From the NCBI GenBank assembly GCA_019637095.1, contig JAHBWG010000052.1, forward strand, positions 1 to 64,000: a DNA stretch of 64,000 nt, in the 5' to 3' direction. The first letter of the stretch is position 1. Every line of letters begins with the position of its first letter. The notes beneath the pieces were generated by a model. The model was not told the origin of the DNA. It made no database searches and saw nothing but the letters and a program-made list of their open reading frames with translations. Positions 17,718-24,806 of this stretch are shown here, one piece after another. The DNA is from Sandaracinaceae bacterium (lineage in GTDB: Bacteria; Myxococcota_A; Polyangia; Polyangiales; Sandaracinaceae). The translations under genes were made by a program, and so were the position numbers.

Positions 17718-19061
17718 CTACGTGCAGCTCCACTGGCTCCGAAGACCGGGCGCGGGGACGGTGCAGCGACACGTCCGGGCCGTGCCTGCGCTGAAGTACG
17801 TGCACCGCTCGTTTCCCACCTCGGACGTGCAGCTGCCGTGGTCCTCGGGCGCCGACTCCGGACACGCGCTGCTCAGGCTCGCCGAGCAGGACCACGTGCT
17901 CGAGGCCCCGCACCGGCACGTCCCCGTGTAGGCCGTCGGCGGGTCGGTCGCGGTGCGCCTCTCGTAGGAGCAGCTCTCGTCCGCGCCGGTGAGGCACGCG
18001 TCGCCGTCCCGCGGGGCGGGCTGCGGGCACACGAGCGGAGTGATGCAGCGCCACCTCCCTCCGTACGCGCCGAGGCACCGGCGACCGAGGTAGTCGCACG
18101 ACGCGGCGCCGCCGGTCGCCCAGTCGGGCAGCTCGACGAGCGAGCCGTCCTCGGGCGGACGGGCGGGGCACGGGTCGCCGTGGCACGCCCAGCGCCCGTC
18201 GGTGCAGCGGCAGCGCGGTCCTTCGCCGAGGTGAACGCTGGGAGCCAGCTCGTCGAGGACTCGGTCGCGCCGACCGTAGTCGCATCGTACTCGGGTCTCG
18301 CACGATGTCCCCGGCGAGGGCGCGACCGTGGGGCACGAGGTGCTCGGGCACTCCGGCCCGGCCGGGACCACCCGAGACCAGACCGAAGGCACACCCTCGC
18401 AGACCAGGATCGTCTCACACCGATCGACGGCGCCGACGAGACAGGGGCTCGTGCAGGGTGACTCGCAGCAACGGGCTCCCTCGACGGCGCCATCGAGAGC
18501 GCACGAGCGAGGAGGCTCGTGGCCCTCGCGGCTCACCCCGCAGCCCTCCGGCCAGGAATAGGCGCAGAGGCCCCGCTCATCGCACGTTGCCGTCACGCAC
18601 GGTAGCGGTGCCGCGCGCAGGGCATCCGCCGTCAAGCAGTCCTCCGCGTGCACGCATCGGTTCGGGTACCGCACGTTGCGGCACACGGTCGTCGTCCCGC
18701 TCGCGTCGAGCTCGCAGGTGTCGTACGTGGTGGGATTGGCGTCGTCGCAGTCGGAATCGAGGCCGCAAGCGCGCCGATGGCACCAGCCGAGCCCGTCCGG
18801 CGCGCCGACGGTGTAACACTGCTCCATGGTGCGCGGGTCGCCGTCGTCGCAGTCCGCGCTCGAGCGGCATCGATCGCCCGAGGCGTCGTCCGGCGAATCG
18901 GCTCCCGAGTCGCGGGACGCGTCCATCACCGCGGCGTCCATCGTCGTCGGTAGCCCCCCATCGGAGGAGACCATGGCGTCGCCATCATGCGCCGTAGGCC
19001 CCGAACAAGCGAGGCAGGCGAGCCCAACCAACGGAGCAAGACGGAGTCGATGTCGCATCAT
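17718..19061 (-). CDS. cysteine-rich secreted lipoprotein
   Basis: 447 residues. Two adjacent ATGs precede a lipoprotein signal (HRLRLAPLVGLACLACSG). The mature protein contains repeated cysteine-spaced modules such as CRSSADCDDGDP, CGLDSDCDDANPTTYDTC, CRCTDGRWACHGDPC and CRCGASSTWSC, typical of disulfide-rich surface proteins of myxobacteria. Function unknown. A longer reading from 19097 exists, but the signal sequence supports 19061. Confidence 0.75.
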   Translation of the reverse strand: MMRHRLRLAPLVGLACLACSGPTAHDGDAMVSSDGGLPTTMDAAVMDASRDSGADSPDDASGDRCRSSADCDDGDPRTMEQCYTVGAPDGLGWCHRRACGLDSDCDDANPTTYDTCELDASGTTTVCRNVRYPNRCVHAEDCLTADALRAAPLPCVTATCDERGLCAYSWPEGCGVSREGHEPPRSCALDGAVEGARCCESPCTSPCLVGAVDRCETILVCEGVPSVWSRVVPAGPECPSTSCPTVAPSPGTSCETRVRCDYGRRDRVLDELAPSVHLGEGPRCRCTDGRWACHGDPCPARPPEDGSLVELPDWATGGAASCDYLGRRCLGAYGGRWRCITPLVCPQPAPRDGDACLTGADESCSYERRTATDPPTAYTGTCRCGASSTWSCSASLSSACPESAPEDHGSCTSEVGNERCTYFSAGTARTCRCTVPAPGLRSQWSCT

Positions 19062-19755
19062 GGGGCCCACGGTTGCAAGCCGCTGCGCGGCATTCACACG
19101 ATCGCGCCCTCATCAGCGCGCTCTCACCACCTGTGCGCCGTGCGCCAGGCGAAGCCTCGAAGCCTCCACTCACCCAGCTCCGGGGCCGCACGGTCGAGAG
19201 CGCAACGGCCGTGCCTGCCTCGCGTACGACGGCTTCCGCCTTCGCAGCGGTGTGCAGGACGGCGCAGTTGAGCAACGCATTGCTCTGACGAGCCAGGTCG
19301 GCTCCGGCGTCGTTCTCGCGCGATGCGGACCTTCGTTCCGACCGGGCCTCGGGTGCCGGGCTCCGGACGTTCCCGCTCGCCCGCACGAGCATCGCGGCCT
19401 GGCACACGTGAGTCGCGCTCGCTCTGCTCTACGGTGCACGCCGGGTCGAGCGCACGCGAGGGCTGAGCGCAGGCCGATGCGCGCGGCCCCGCTTCGACGC
19501 AGGAGCGCCGGCGCATCCGCGCAACGCCACCCTCGACGCGATCGCGCCCGGTACGGCGCTCGACCTCGGCGGATCCTCGCCGACCTCCGCGAGCGACGGA
19601 TCCCGTCGGCTTGCGCGCCGCGCGATCGCCGCCAATGATGACGCGCATGGCCCTCCTCGCGCGCCGCTTCACTTGAGCCCCGGCTCGTCCCTCACGTCGA
19701 GGGTCGAGCCGGACGGTCGTGGTGTGCGTGCAGCGAAACGAACGAGGAGGACGTC
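19062..19755. other. unassigned gap before the release-factor-like gene
   Basis: No convincing gene in about 690 bases. Open readings exist on both strands, but all are Arg/Ala/Ser-rich, without motifs, and they contradict each other. The last 70 bases hold the leader of the next gene. Probably decayed sequence plus promoter. Confidence 0.4.
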
Positions 19756-20443
19756 ATGAAGAGAGAGTCGTGGGTCGTGGAGATCCGCGCCGCCGAGGGT
19801 GGCGCGGACGCGAAGGCGTTGGTGCGCGAGCAGCTCGAGATCTATCTGCGGGTCGCGCTCCGGAGGGGGCTTTGAGGCCGAGGTGGTCGACGAGCGCGCG
19901 GGCTTCGTGGTCCTGCGCGTGCGCGGGCGCGACGCCGAGCGGTGGCTCGGCCGCGAGGGCGGCGGACACCGCTGGCAGCGCGTGCCGCCGAACGAGAAGC
20001 GCGGGCGCGTCCACACCAGCACGGTGACGGTGGTCGTCTTGCCGGAGCCCTCGCCGGTGGAGGTCGTGGTCGACCCGCGCGAGCTCGCGTGGTTCACCTG
20101 CCGCGCGTCCGGCGACGGCGGGCAGCACCTCCAGCGCACGGAGAGCGCCGTGCAGGTGAAGCACCTGCCGACGGGGCTCATGGTGCGCTGCGAGAGCGAG
20201 CGCTCGCAGCACCAGAACCGCGCGACCGCGCTCGCGGTGCTGCGGGCGCGCCTCTTGGCACGCGAGCGGAGCGAGCGGCACGCGGAGCGCGCGTCCGCGC
20301 GGCGCGCGCAGGCGGGCAGCGGGCAGCGCGGTGACAAGCGGCGCACCGTCCGCTGTCAGGACGGCGTGGTGACCGACCACGTCACCGGCCAGCGCTGGAG
20401 CCTGCGCGACTACCTGCGCGGCGACTGGGAGCTGACGGCGTAG
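19756..20443 (+). CDS. release-factor-like protein (GGQ), +1 frame change at CTT TGA
   Basis: Starts at ATG 19756 behind a strong GAGGAGG site. The first 39 codons (VVEIRAAEGGADAKALV..., the RF core) run into TGA at 19873-19875; moving +1 after CTT (19870-19872) continues the RF fold to 20443, about 228 residues in all. The GGQ motif (G121-G-Q123) catalyses peptidyl-tRNA hydrolysis in the family, and SQHQNRATALAVLRARL matches the RF C-terminal core. RF domain 1 is absent, and the codon-reading tripeptide position (PxT in RF1) reads P77-P-N79, so stop-codon specificity is doubtful and a rescue-type factor is possible. The slip site AGGGGG CTT TGA resembles the prfB frameshift site, but a one-base G-run indel explains it equally well. 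Confidence 0.7.
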
Positions 20444-21083
20444 CGCGGCGCGCGGACTTCACTCGGCGAGCCACGTGAGCGTGAGGCCCGCGTCGCTGCC
20501 CGCCGCGCCCGGCGAGAGGTGCAGGGTGCCGGCGCGGCGCAGGCCGCCGGTCTCGAGGTTCGCGAGGGCGCCGCCGAGGATCATGATCGCGCCGAGGCCC
20601 TGGGCGACGGTGGGCAGCGAGCCCAAGAGGACGATGATCTCGGGGGCGTTGTAGTGGGGCTCCCCGCAGGTCACGAGGTGGATGACCCCGATGAGGGGGC
20701 CGAGCACCGGCAAGAGGCTCCAGCCGCCGAACTCGTTGGCGCAAGACGCGTTGCGGCCGGTCTCCGAGAGGCCGGCCGTCGCCATCGCGATCGCGGCGCC
20801 GTAGCCGATGGCCCAGGTGACGATGCCGGCGGCGATCCACCCCCAGTCGGGCGCCGTCTCGGCGACCCAGCCGCGCCCCGCGTAGAGGTCGGCGTCGGCC
20901 CCCATGGTGGGCGCGCGCGAGGACGAGGGCGGCGCGAGCGCGGGCGCCGCCGTCGTGGTCGCCGCGCCGTGGACCGGCGCGACCGGCGCCGCCTGGACCG
21001 GCGCGGCGGCGGGCGGCGCGCCGGTGCTGGTCTCCCAGAACGGGGTGGCCTCCTGCGCCTTCACGGACGCTGCCACGAGCATC
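20014..21083. repeat. 1,070-bp direct repeat, copy A
   Basis: Identical to 22911-23980 in every stretch I compared, apart from one base at 21071 (t here, c at 23968). It spans the 3' two-thirds of the release-factor-like gene and the 3' nine-tenths of the convergent membrane-protein gene. Copy A is joined to the intact 5' end of the release-factor gene. Confidence 0.95.
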
Positions 21084-21085
21084 AC
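20459..21085 (-). pseudogene. 5'-truncated copy of the membrane protein encoded at 23356-24042
   Basis: Same sequence as the intact gene through the repeat, but the repeat ends inside the signal-peptide codons (after MLVAASVKAQ on the protein side), removing the original start, ribosome site and the first 20 or so residues. A GTG/ATG at the junction could start a protein with a damaged export signal; normal function is unlikely. It converges with the release-factor-like gene, leaving 15 bases between the stops. Confidence 0.8.
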
Positions 21086-21086
21086 T

Positions 21087-21401
21087 TCACCTTCGGCGCC
21101 TTCGCGCCGGTGCCCGGTGGATCGCTCGACGCGGCTTGTTCGAGTTGCTCGAGTCGCGACCGAGGAGCTCGCGCAGCTTCGCCAGCTCCGCCTCCAGCTC
21201 CGCGACCCGCTCGAGCTGCCCCAGCACGCGATCGAGCTGCTTCTCGAGCCGCGCGACGTGCGCGTCGCGGACCGCGAGATCGGCGCCCAGGGCCGCCAGC
21301 TGCTCGTCGCGGACGGCGAGAACGGCGTCGCGGGCCGCGAGATCGGCGCCCAGGGCCGCCAACTGCGCCCTCAGCTCGTCGATCTCTGCGACGGCATCCA
21401 C
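21087..21401 (-). pseudogene. N-terminal fragment of an IS66-family transposase
   Basis: The reading contains heptad-like repeats (IDELRAQLAALGADLAARD) and then LRELLGRDSSNSNKP, the N-terminal coiled coil and SSNSSKPPSSD motif of IS66-type TnpC proteins. One base is missing at CCGCG: in the other frame the motif continues as SSDPPGTGAKAPKVK and then meets a stop exactly where the 1,070-bp repeat begins. The catalytic DDE domain is gone. This is a dead end of an element at the repeat junction. Confidence 0.75.
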
Positions 21402-21702
21402 GCCCTCAAGAAATCACAGCCGAAATTCGTTGTCGATCCCGGATCCGTAAGTGATCGACTTGATCCAGATTTTCCAGGGCCTGAACAGTTACGACGACGT
21501 CGACACGACTATCCTTCGCCTGGATGAAAGGGTTTCCCCGACCCCCCCCGGCCCTGCCCAACTACGCTTGGGTCTTGCATATGCCGACTGGCGGTTCGGA
21601 GTTCACCTTCTGGGGATCGGTCGCGACCACGACTGGGCGCCCTTTTCACGTGGCAAACGGCTCGACGCGTGACCTCGAGCTTTTCGTGTTCAGGAACTAG
21701 CC
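21402..21702. other. short AT-richer gap
   Basis: About 300 bases, visibly lower in GC than the flanks. An open reading at 21451-21672 has no recognisable motif and no ribosome site. I see no convincing gene; foreign origin is plausible. Confidence 0.4.
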
Positions 21703-22512
21703 GTGGCGTGGATTGAAGCGAAGTCTCCCTCAGCGAGGTTCGCGGTCGCACTGCTGTTGGTGGCCTGCGACGGAGCCGCGCAATGCACGCTGACCGCCGC
21801 GGAGTGCCGTTTCGGCGTGTTCGATGCGGACTGCGGTGAGCGTACCGAACCGGCCCTCGCCTGCTCGGGGGCCGGGGAGTGTCGCTGGTTCTACGGAGGC
21901 TGCCCGATGGGGTACCACCCCTCACCGTGCCCACCGGAGAATCCCTGCTGTCATGTGACGCCCGACGGGCGCTGGCCCTACGCCGACGGATGGCGCCCGA
22001 CAGAACGTTCGTCGATGCCCCTCTACTTCTCGCAAGTGATGATCTACAACCTCGAGGCGATGGGCCCGGCCGCGGGGCCGGATCAGCCGCCTCGGATCGC
22101 GGTCGAGATCGATCCGAGCCTGGTAGATCGCCTTCCAGCAGTACACGTGGAGTGCAGTGTCGGCAATCCCCTTCGTCTTTGCATGACTCCACCGGCGCTC
22201 CCGCGTTTCACGCGAGCAGGCGTGCACGGCGGGTACGCGACGAACGTAGCGCAGTTCATCGGGGACTCGCCGTTCGGTGAGCAGCTCTGGCTCGAGGTCC
22301 GCGACTCGCCGGACCGCCATGCGCGTGTCTACCTACACCGCTACACCGACCACGTCGCGACGCTCCCTCCGGCGCAGTGCTCCGACCGCACGCAACCCTT
22401 CGTCGGTGGCTCGGTGCGCCTGGGCCGTGAGTTCGTGAGGGGCGCGGACCTCCCGCCCGGTGTCCTCGAGCTGTCGCAGCCGGACGCCCACTGGATCACC
22501 GTCGAGTTCTGA
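21703..22512 (+). CDS. hypothetical cysteine-containing lipoprotein
   Basis: 269 residues from GTG. N-terminal hydrophobic stretch with lipobox LLLVAC (FAVALLLVACDGAAQC). The mature part begins with a cysteine-rich segment (CTLTAAECRFGVFDADCGER, CSGAGECRWFYGGC, CPPENPCC) and continues as a mixed domain with HVECSVGN and CMTPP. No family recognised. Its GC content and codon use are less extreme than the neighbours, and it lies wholly within the unique segment between the two 1,070-bp repeats, so it probably arrived with that insertion. Confidence 0.6.
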   Translation: MAWIEAKSPSARFAVALLLVACDGAAQCTLTAAECRFGVFDADCGERTEPALACSGAGECRWFYGGCPMGYHPSPCPPENPCCHVTPDGRWPYADGWRPTERSSMPLYFSQVMIYNLEAMGPAAGPDQPPRIAVEIDPSLVDRLPAVHVECSVGNPLRLCMTPPALPRFTRAGVHGGYATNVAQFIGDSPFGEQLWLEVRDSPDRHARVYLHRYTDHVATLPPAQCSDRTQPFVGGSVRLGREFVRGADLPPGVLELSQPDAHWITVEF

Positions 22513-22910
22513 GCCCTCCCTATTGCGTTGCGCGCCCGGTGGCCGGCCGGAGGTGTTCCCGTTGCGGCGTATGTGCCGTTGCCGAACATCGTCCACGGAG
22601 ATCGAGGCCTGAAACCCCGGACGGTCTGAGGTTCGGCGCTCGTCTCCACGAGGAGAGCATCCGCCCTCGACGATCGCCGAGCTCCGCGCCGAGGCGCTGC
22701 GCTTCCTGATGAGCCACCCCGGCAGCGCACGGCTCGAGCGCGAGCGCATGCGCTACCACGACTCGTGGCGTGCCTTCGCGATCGCGCTCCACGACAAGCA
22801 CGCCGACGTCCCGCTGCCCGAGCTCGCCGAGCGCCTAGGACATACGAACCGGGGAGACGGTACCGCCCGGAGGCGCGGGTCGCAACCGCAGCCGAATCGC
22901 GGGGCCGAAT
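22513..22910. other. gap with a coding-like fragment
   Basis: No complete gene. In the plus frame around 22670-22850 the translation reads TIAELRAEALRFLMSHPGS, then RYHDSWRAFAIALHDKHADVPL, which looks like protein but has no start context and is cut at the repeat junction (22911). It may be the start or middle of a gene that the rearrangement broke. Confidence 0.4.
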
Positions 22911-23340
22911 CACCAGCACGGTGACGGTGGTCGTCTTGCCGGAGCCCTCGCCGGTGGAGGTCGTGGTCGACCCGCGCGAGCTCGCGTGGTTCACCTGCCG
23001 CGCGTCCGGCGACGGCGGGCAGCACCTCCAGCGCACGGAGAGCGCCGTGCAGGTGAAGCACCTGCCGACGGGGCTCATGGTGCGCTGCGAGAGCGAGCGC
23101 TCGCAGCACCAGAACCGCGCGACCGCGCTCGCGGTGCTGCGGGCGCGCCTCTTGGCACGCGAGCGGAGCGAGCGGCACGCGGAGCGCGCGTCCGCGCGGC
23201 GCGCGCAGGCGGGCAGCGGGCAGCGCGGTGACAAGCGGCGCACCGTCCGCTGTCAGGACGGCGTGGTGACCGACCACGTCACCGGCCAGCGCTGGAGCCT
23301 GCGCGACTACCTGCGCGGCGACTGGGAGCTGACGGCGTAG
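22911..23340 (+). pseudogene. 3' fragment of the release-factor-like gene (includes GGQ)
   Basis: Carries the GGQ loop and C-terminal core of the release-factor-like protein but none of its N-terminal part. An open reading from 22765 fuses unrelated residues to it, without a ribosome site. A free GGQ domain could in principle act like a small rescue factor, but a by-product of the duplication is the simpler reading. Confidence 0.8.
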
Positions 23341-23980
23341 CGCGGCGCGCGGACTTCACTCGGCGAGCCACGTGAGCGTGAGGCCCGCGTCGCTGCCCGC
23401 CGCGCCCGGCGAGAGGTGCAGGGTGCCGGCGCGGCGCAGGCCGCCGGTCTCGAGGTTCGCGAGGGCGCCGCCGAGGATCATGATCGCGCCGAGGCCCTGG
23501 GCGACGGTGGGCAGCGAGCCCAAGAGGACGATGATCTCGGGGGCGTTGTAGTGGGGCTCCCCGCAGGTCACGAGGTGGATGACCCCGATGAGGGGGCCGA
23601 GCACCGGCAAGAGGCTCCAGCCGCCGAACTCGTTGGCGCAAGACGCGTTGCGGCCGGTCTCCGAGAGGCCGGCCGTCGCCATCGCGATCGCGGCGCCGTA
23701 GCCGATGGCCCAGGTGACGATGCCGGCGGCGATCCACCCCCAGTCGGGCGCCGTCTCGGCGACCCAGCCGCGCCCCGCGTAGAGGTCGGCGTCGGCCCCC
23801 ATGGTGGGCGCGCGCGAGGACGAGGGCGGCGCGAGCGCGGGCGCCGCCGTCGTGGTCGCCGCGCCGTGGACCGGCGCGACCGGCGCCGCCTGGACCGGCG
23901 CGGCGGCGGGCGGCGCGCCGGTGCTGGTCTCCCAGAACGGGGTGGCCTCCTGCGCCTTCACGGACGCCGCCACGAGCATC
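22911..23980. repeat. 1,070-bp direct repeat, copy B
   Basis: Second copy of 20014-21083, same orientation, offset 2,897 bases. The left edge joins unrelated sequence (gggccgaat|caccagcacgg) and the right edge continues into the intact 5' part of the membrane-protein gene. Confidence 0.95.
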
Positions 23981-24042
23981 GCCGCGACCGTGACCACCGC
24001 GGCGGCCAGCGCGTCGAGCCGCCGCGATCGCTCCGCTGCCAT
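23356..24042 (-). CDS. exported/membrane protein, function unknown (intact copy)
   Basis: 228 residues from ATG 24042, preceded by GGGAGGGG. The N-terminus (MAAERSRRLDALAAAVVTVAAMLVAAS) is a signal peptide or anchor, followed by an Ala/Pro-rich stretch and three hydrophobic segments: DWGWIAAGIVTWAIGYGAAI, LLPVLGPLIGVIHLV and IIVLLGSLPTVAQGLGAIMI. The C-terminus is hydrophilic. A cysteine pair (NASCANEF, VTCGEPHY) flanks the middle segments. Family not recognised. Its 3' part is duplicated in copy A of the 1,070-bp repeat. Confidence 0.7.
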   Translation of the reverse strand: MAAERSRRLDALAAAVVTVAAMLVAASVKAQEATPFWETSTGAPPAAAPVQAAPVAPVHGAATTTAAPALAPPSSSRAPTMGADADLYAGRGWVAETAPDWGWIAAGIVTWAIGYGAAIAMATAGLSETGRNASCANEFGGWSLLPVLGPLIGVIHLVTCGEPHYNAPEIIVLLGSLPTVAQGLGAIMILGGALANLETGGLRRAGTLHLSPGAAGSDAGLTLTWLAE

Positions 24043-24101
24043 GTCCCCTCCCACGTCCGACCGCACCTCGTGAGCCTGCCCGCCCGACGCGCGCGCGCGA
24101 A

Positions 24102-24117
24102 TCACCCGATCGGGTGA
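24102..24117. promoter_or_regulatory. perfect 16-bp palindrome between divergent genes
   Basis: TCACCCGATCGGGTGA reads the same on both strands. It lies 60 bases upstream of the membrane-protein start (minus) and 120 bases upstream of the outer-membrane protein start (plus), a position suited to an operator serving both. Further right, GCCGCCGCTCGTCGC occurs twice 21 bases apart (24160 and 24181). Confidence 0.4.
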
Positions 24118-24239
24118 GTCCGTCGACGTGACGGGACCCCGGCCGCCCGACCCGGCGCAGCCGCCGCTCGTCGCCGCGAGGCCGCCGCTCGTCGCAGGAC
24201 GCGCGCGAGCGCGCCGGACGCGCCTCACCTTCTGCCGCG

Positions 24240-24806
24240 ATGAACCTCTCGACTCGAATCGCGGCCCTCGCGGCCCTCTCCCTCTTCCTCGTCCCCGAGC
24301 TCGCCCACGCGCAGCTGCGCACGCGCGCCACGACGGGCCGCGCGCGCATGGAGCTCGCCTTCGATCACGGCTACGGCCTCGGGACCGAGGGCGACTACCT
24401 CGAGCTCGGCGTCGACCTGCGCGTCCACGCCGCCGAGGGGATCGGCGCCGTCGTGCGCGGCGGCCTCGCGCTCGCGCCCTTCTCGATCGCGTACGTCGTC
24501 GAGGCGGGCCTGGCCTACCGCCTCGACCTCTTCTCGAGCGAGGCCTTCGGCGTGCAGCTCGCGGTGGCCGCCGGGCCGAGCTTCGCGTACGGGCCGTTCG
24601 ATCGCGGCGAGGTCCCCGCGCTCGGCGGCTGGGCGATGCTCGGGCTCGATCTCTGGCACCGCAACTTCCTCTTCGGGATCGGCGTCGCCGGACACGCGCT
24701 CGGGGTGCTCTCGGACGGCGGCGGCGACAACTACGCCGCGCCGCGCGAGGGTCCGCTCCTCACGATCACGCCGACGCTGCGCGTGGGCGGGGACTGGGGG
24801 CTCTGA
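24240..24806 (+). CDS. outer-membrane beta-barrel-like protein
   Basis: 188 residues. Signal peptide (LSTRIAALAALSLFLVPELAHA) followed by amphipathic alternating segments such as MELAFDHGYGLG, YLELGVDLRVHA, VVRGGLALAPF, AYVVEAGLAYRLDLF and ending in LTITPTLRVGGDWGL. Ends with an uncharged beta-strand-like C-terminus, as small outer-membrane barrels do. Its TGA overlaps the ATG of the next gene by one base, so it heads an operon with the hydrolase-like lipoprotein and the LytS/LytTR pair. Confidence 0.7.
   Translation: MNLSTRIAALAALSLFLVPELAHAQLRTRATTGRARMELAFDHGYGLGTEGDYLELGVDLRVHAAEGIGAVVRGGLALAPFSIAYVVEAGLAYRLDLFSSEAFGVQLAVAAGPSFAYGPFDRGEVPALGGWAMLGLDLWHRNFLFGIGVAGHALGVLSDGGGDNYAAPREGPLLTITPTLRVGGDWGL

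Noticed and set aside
19124-19672. Minus-strand 182-codon reading in the 19-kb gap
   Set aside because: Arg/Glu/Gly-rich, contradicts equally long plus readings, no motif.
21451-21672. 73-codon reading in the unique segment between repeats
   Set aside because: No ribosome site or motif; composition alone is insufficient.
22765-23340. 191-codon reading fusing new residues to the GGQ domain
   Set aside because: The first 49 codons are Arg-rich, with no start context; likely a junction by-product.
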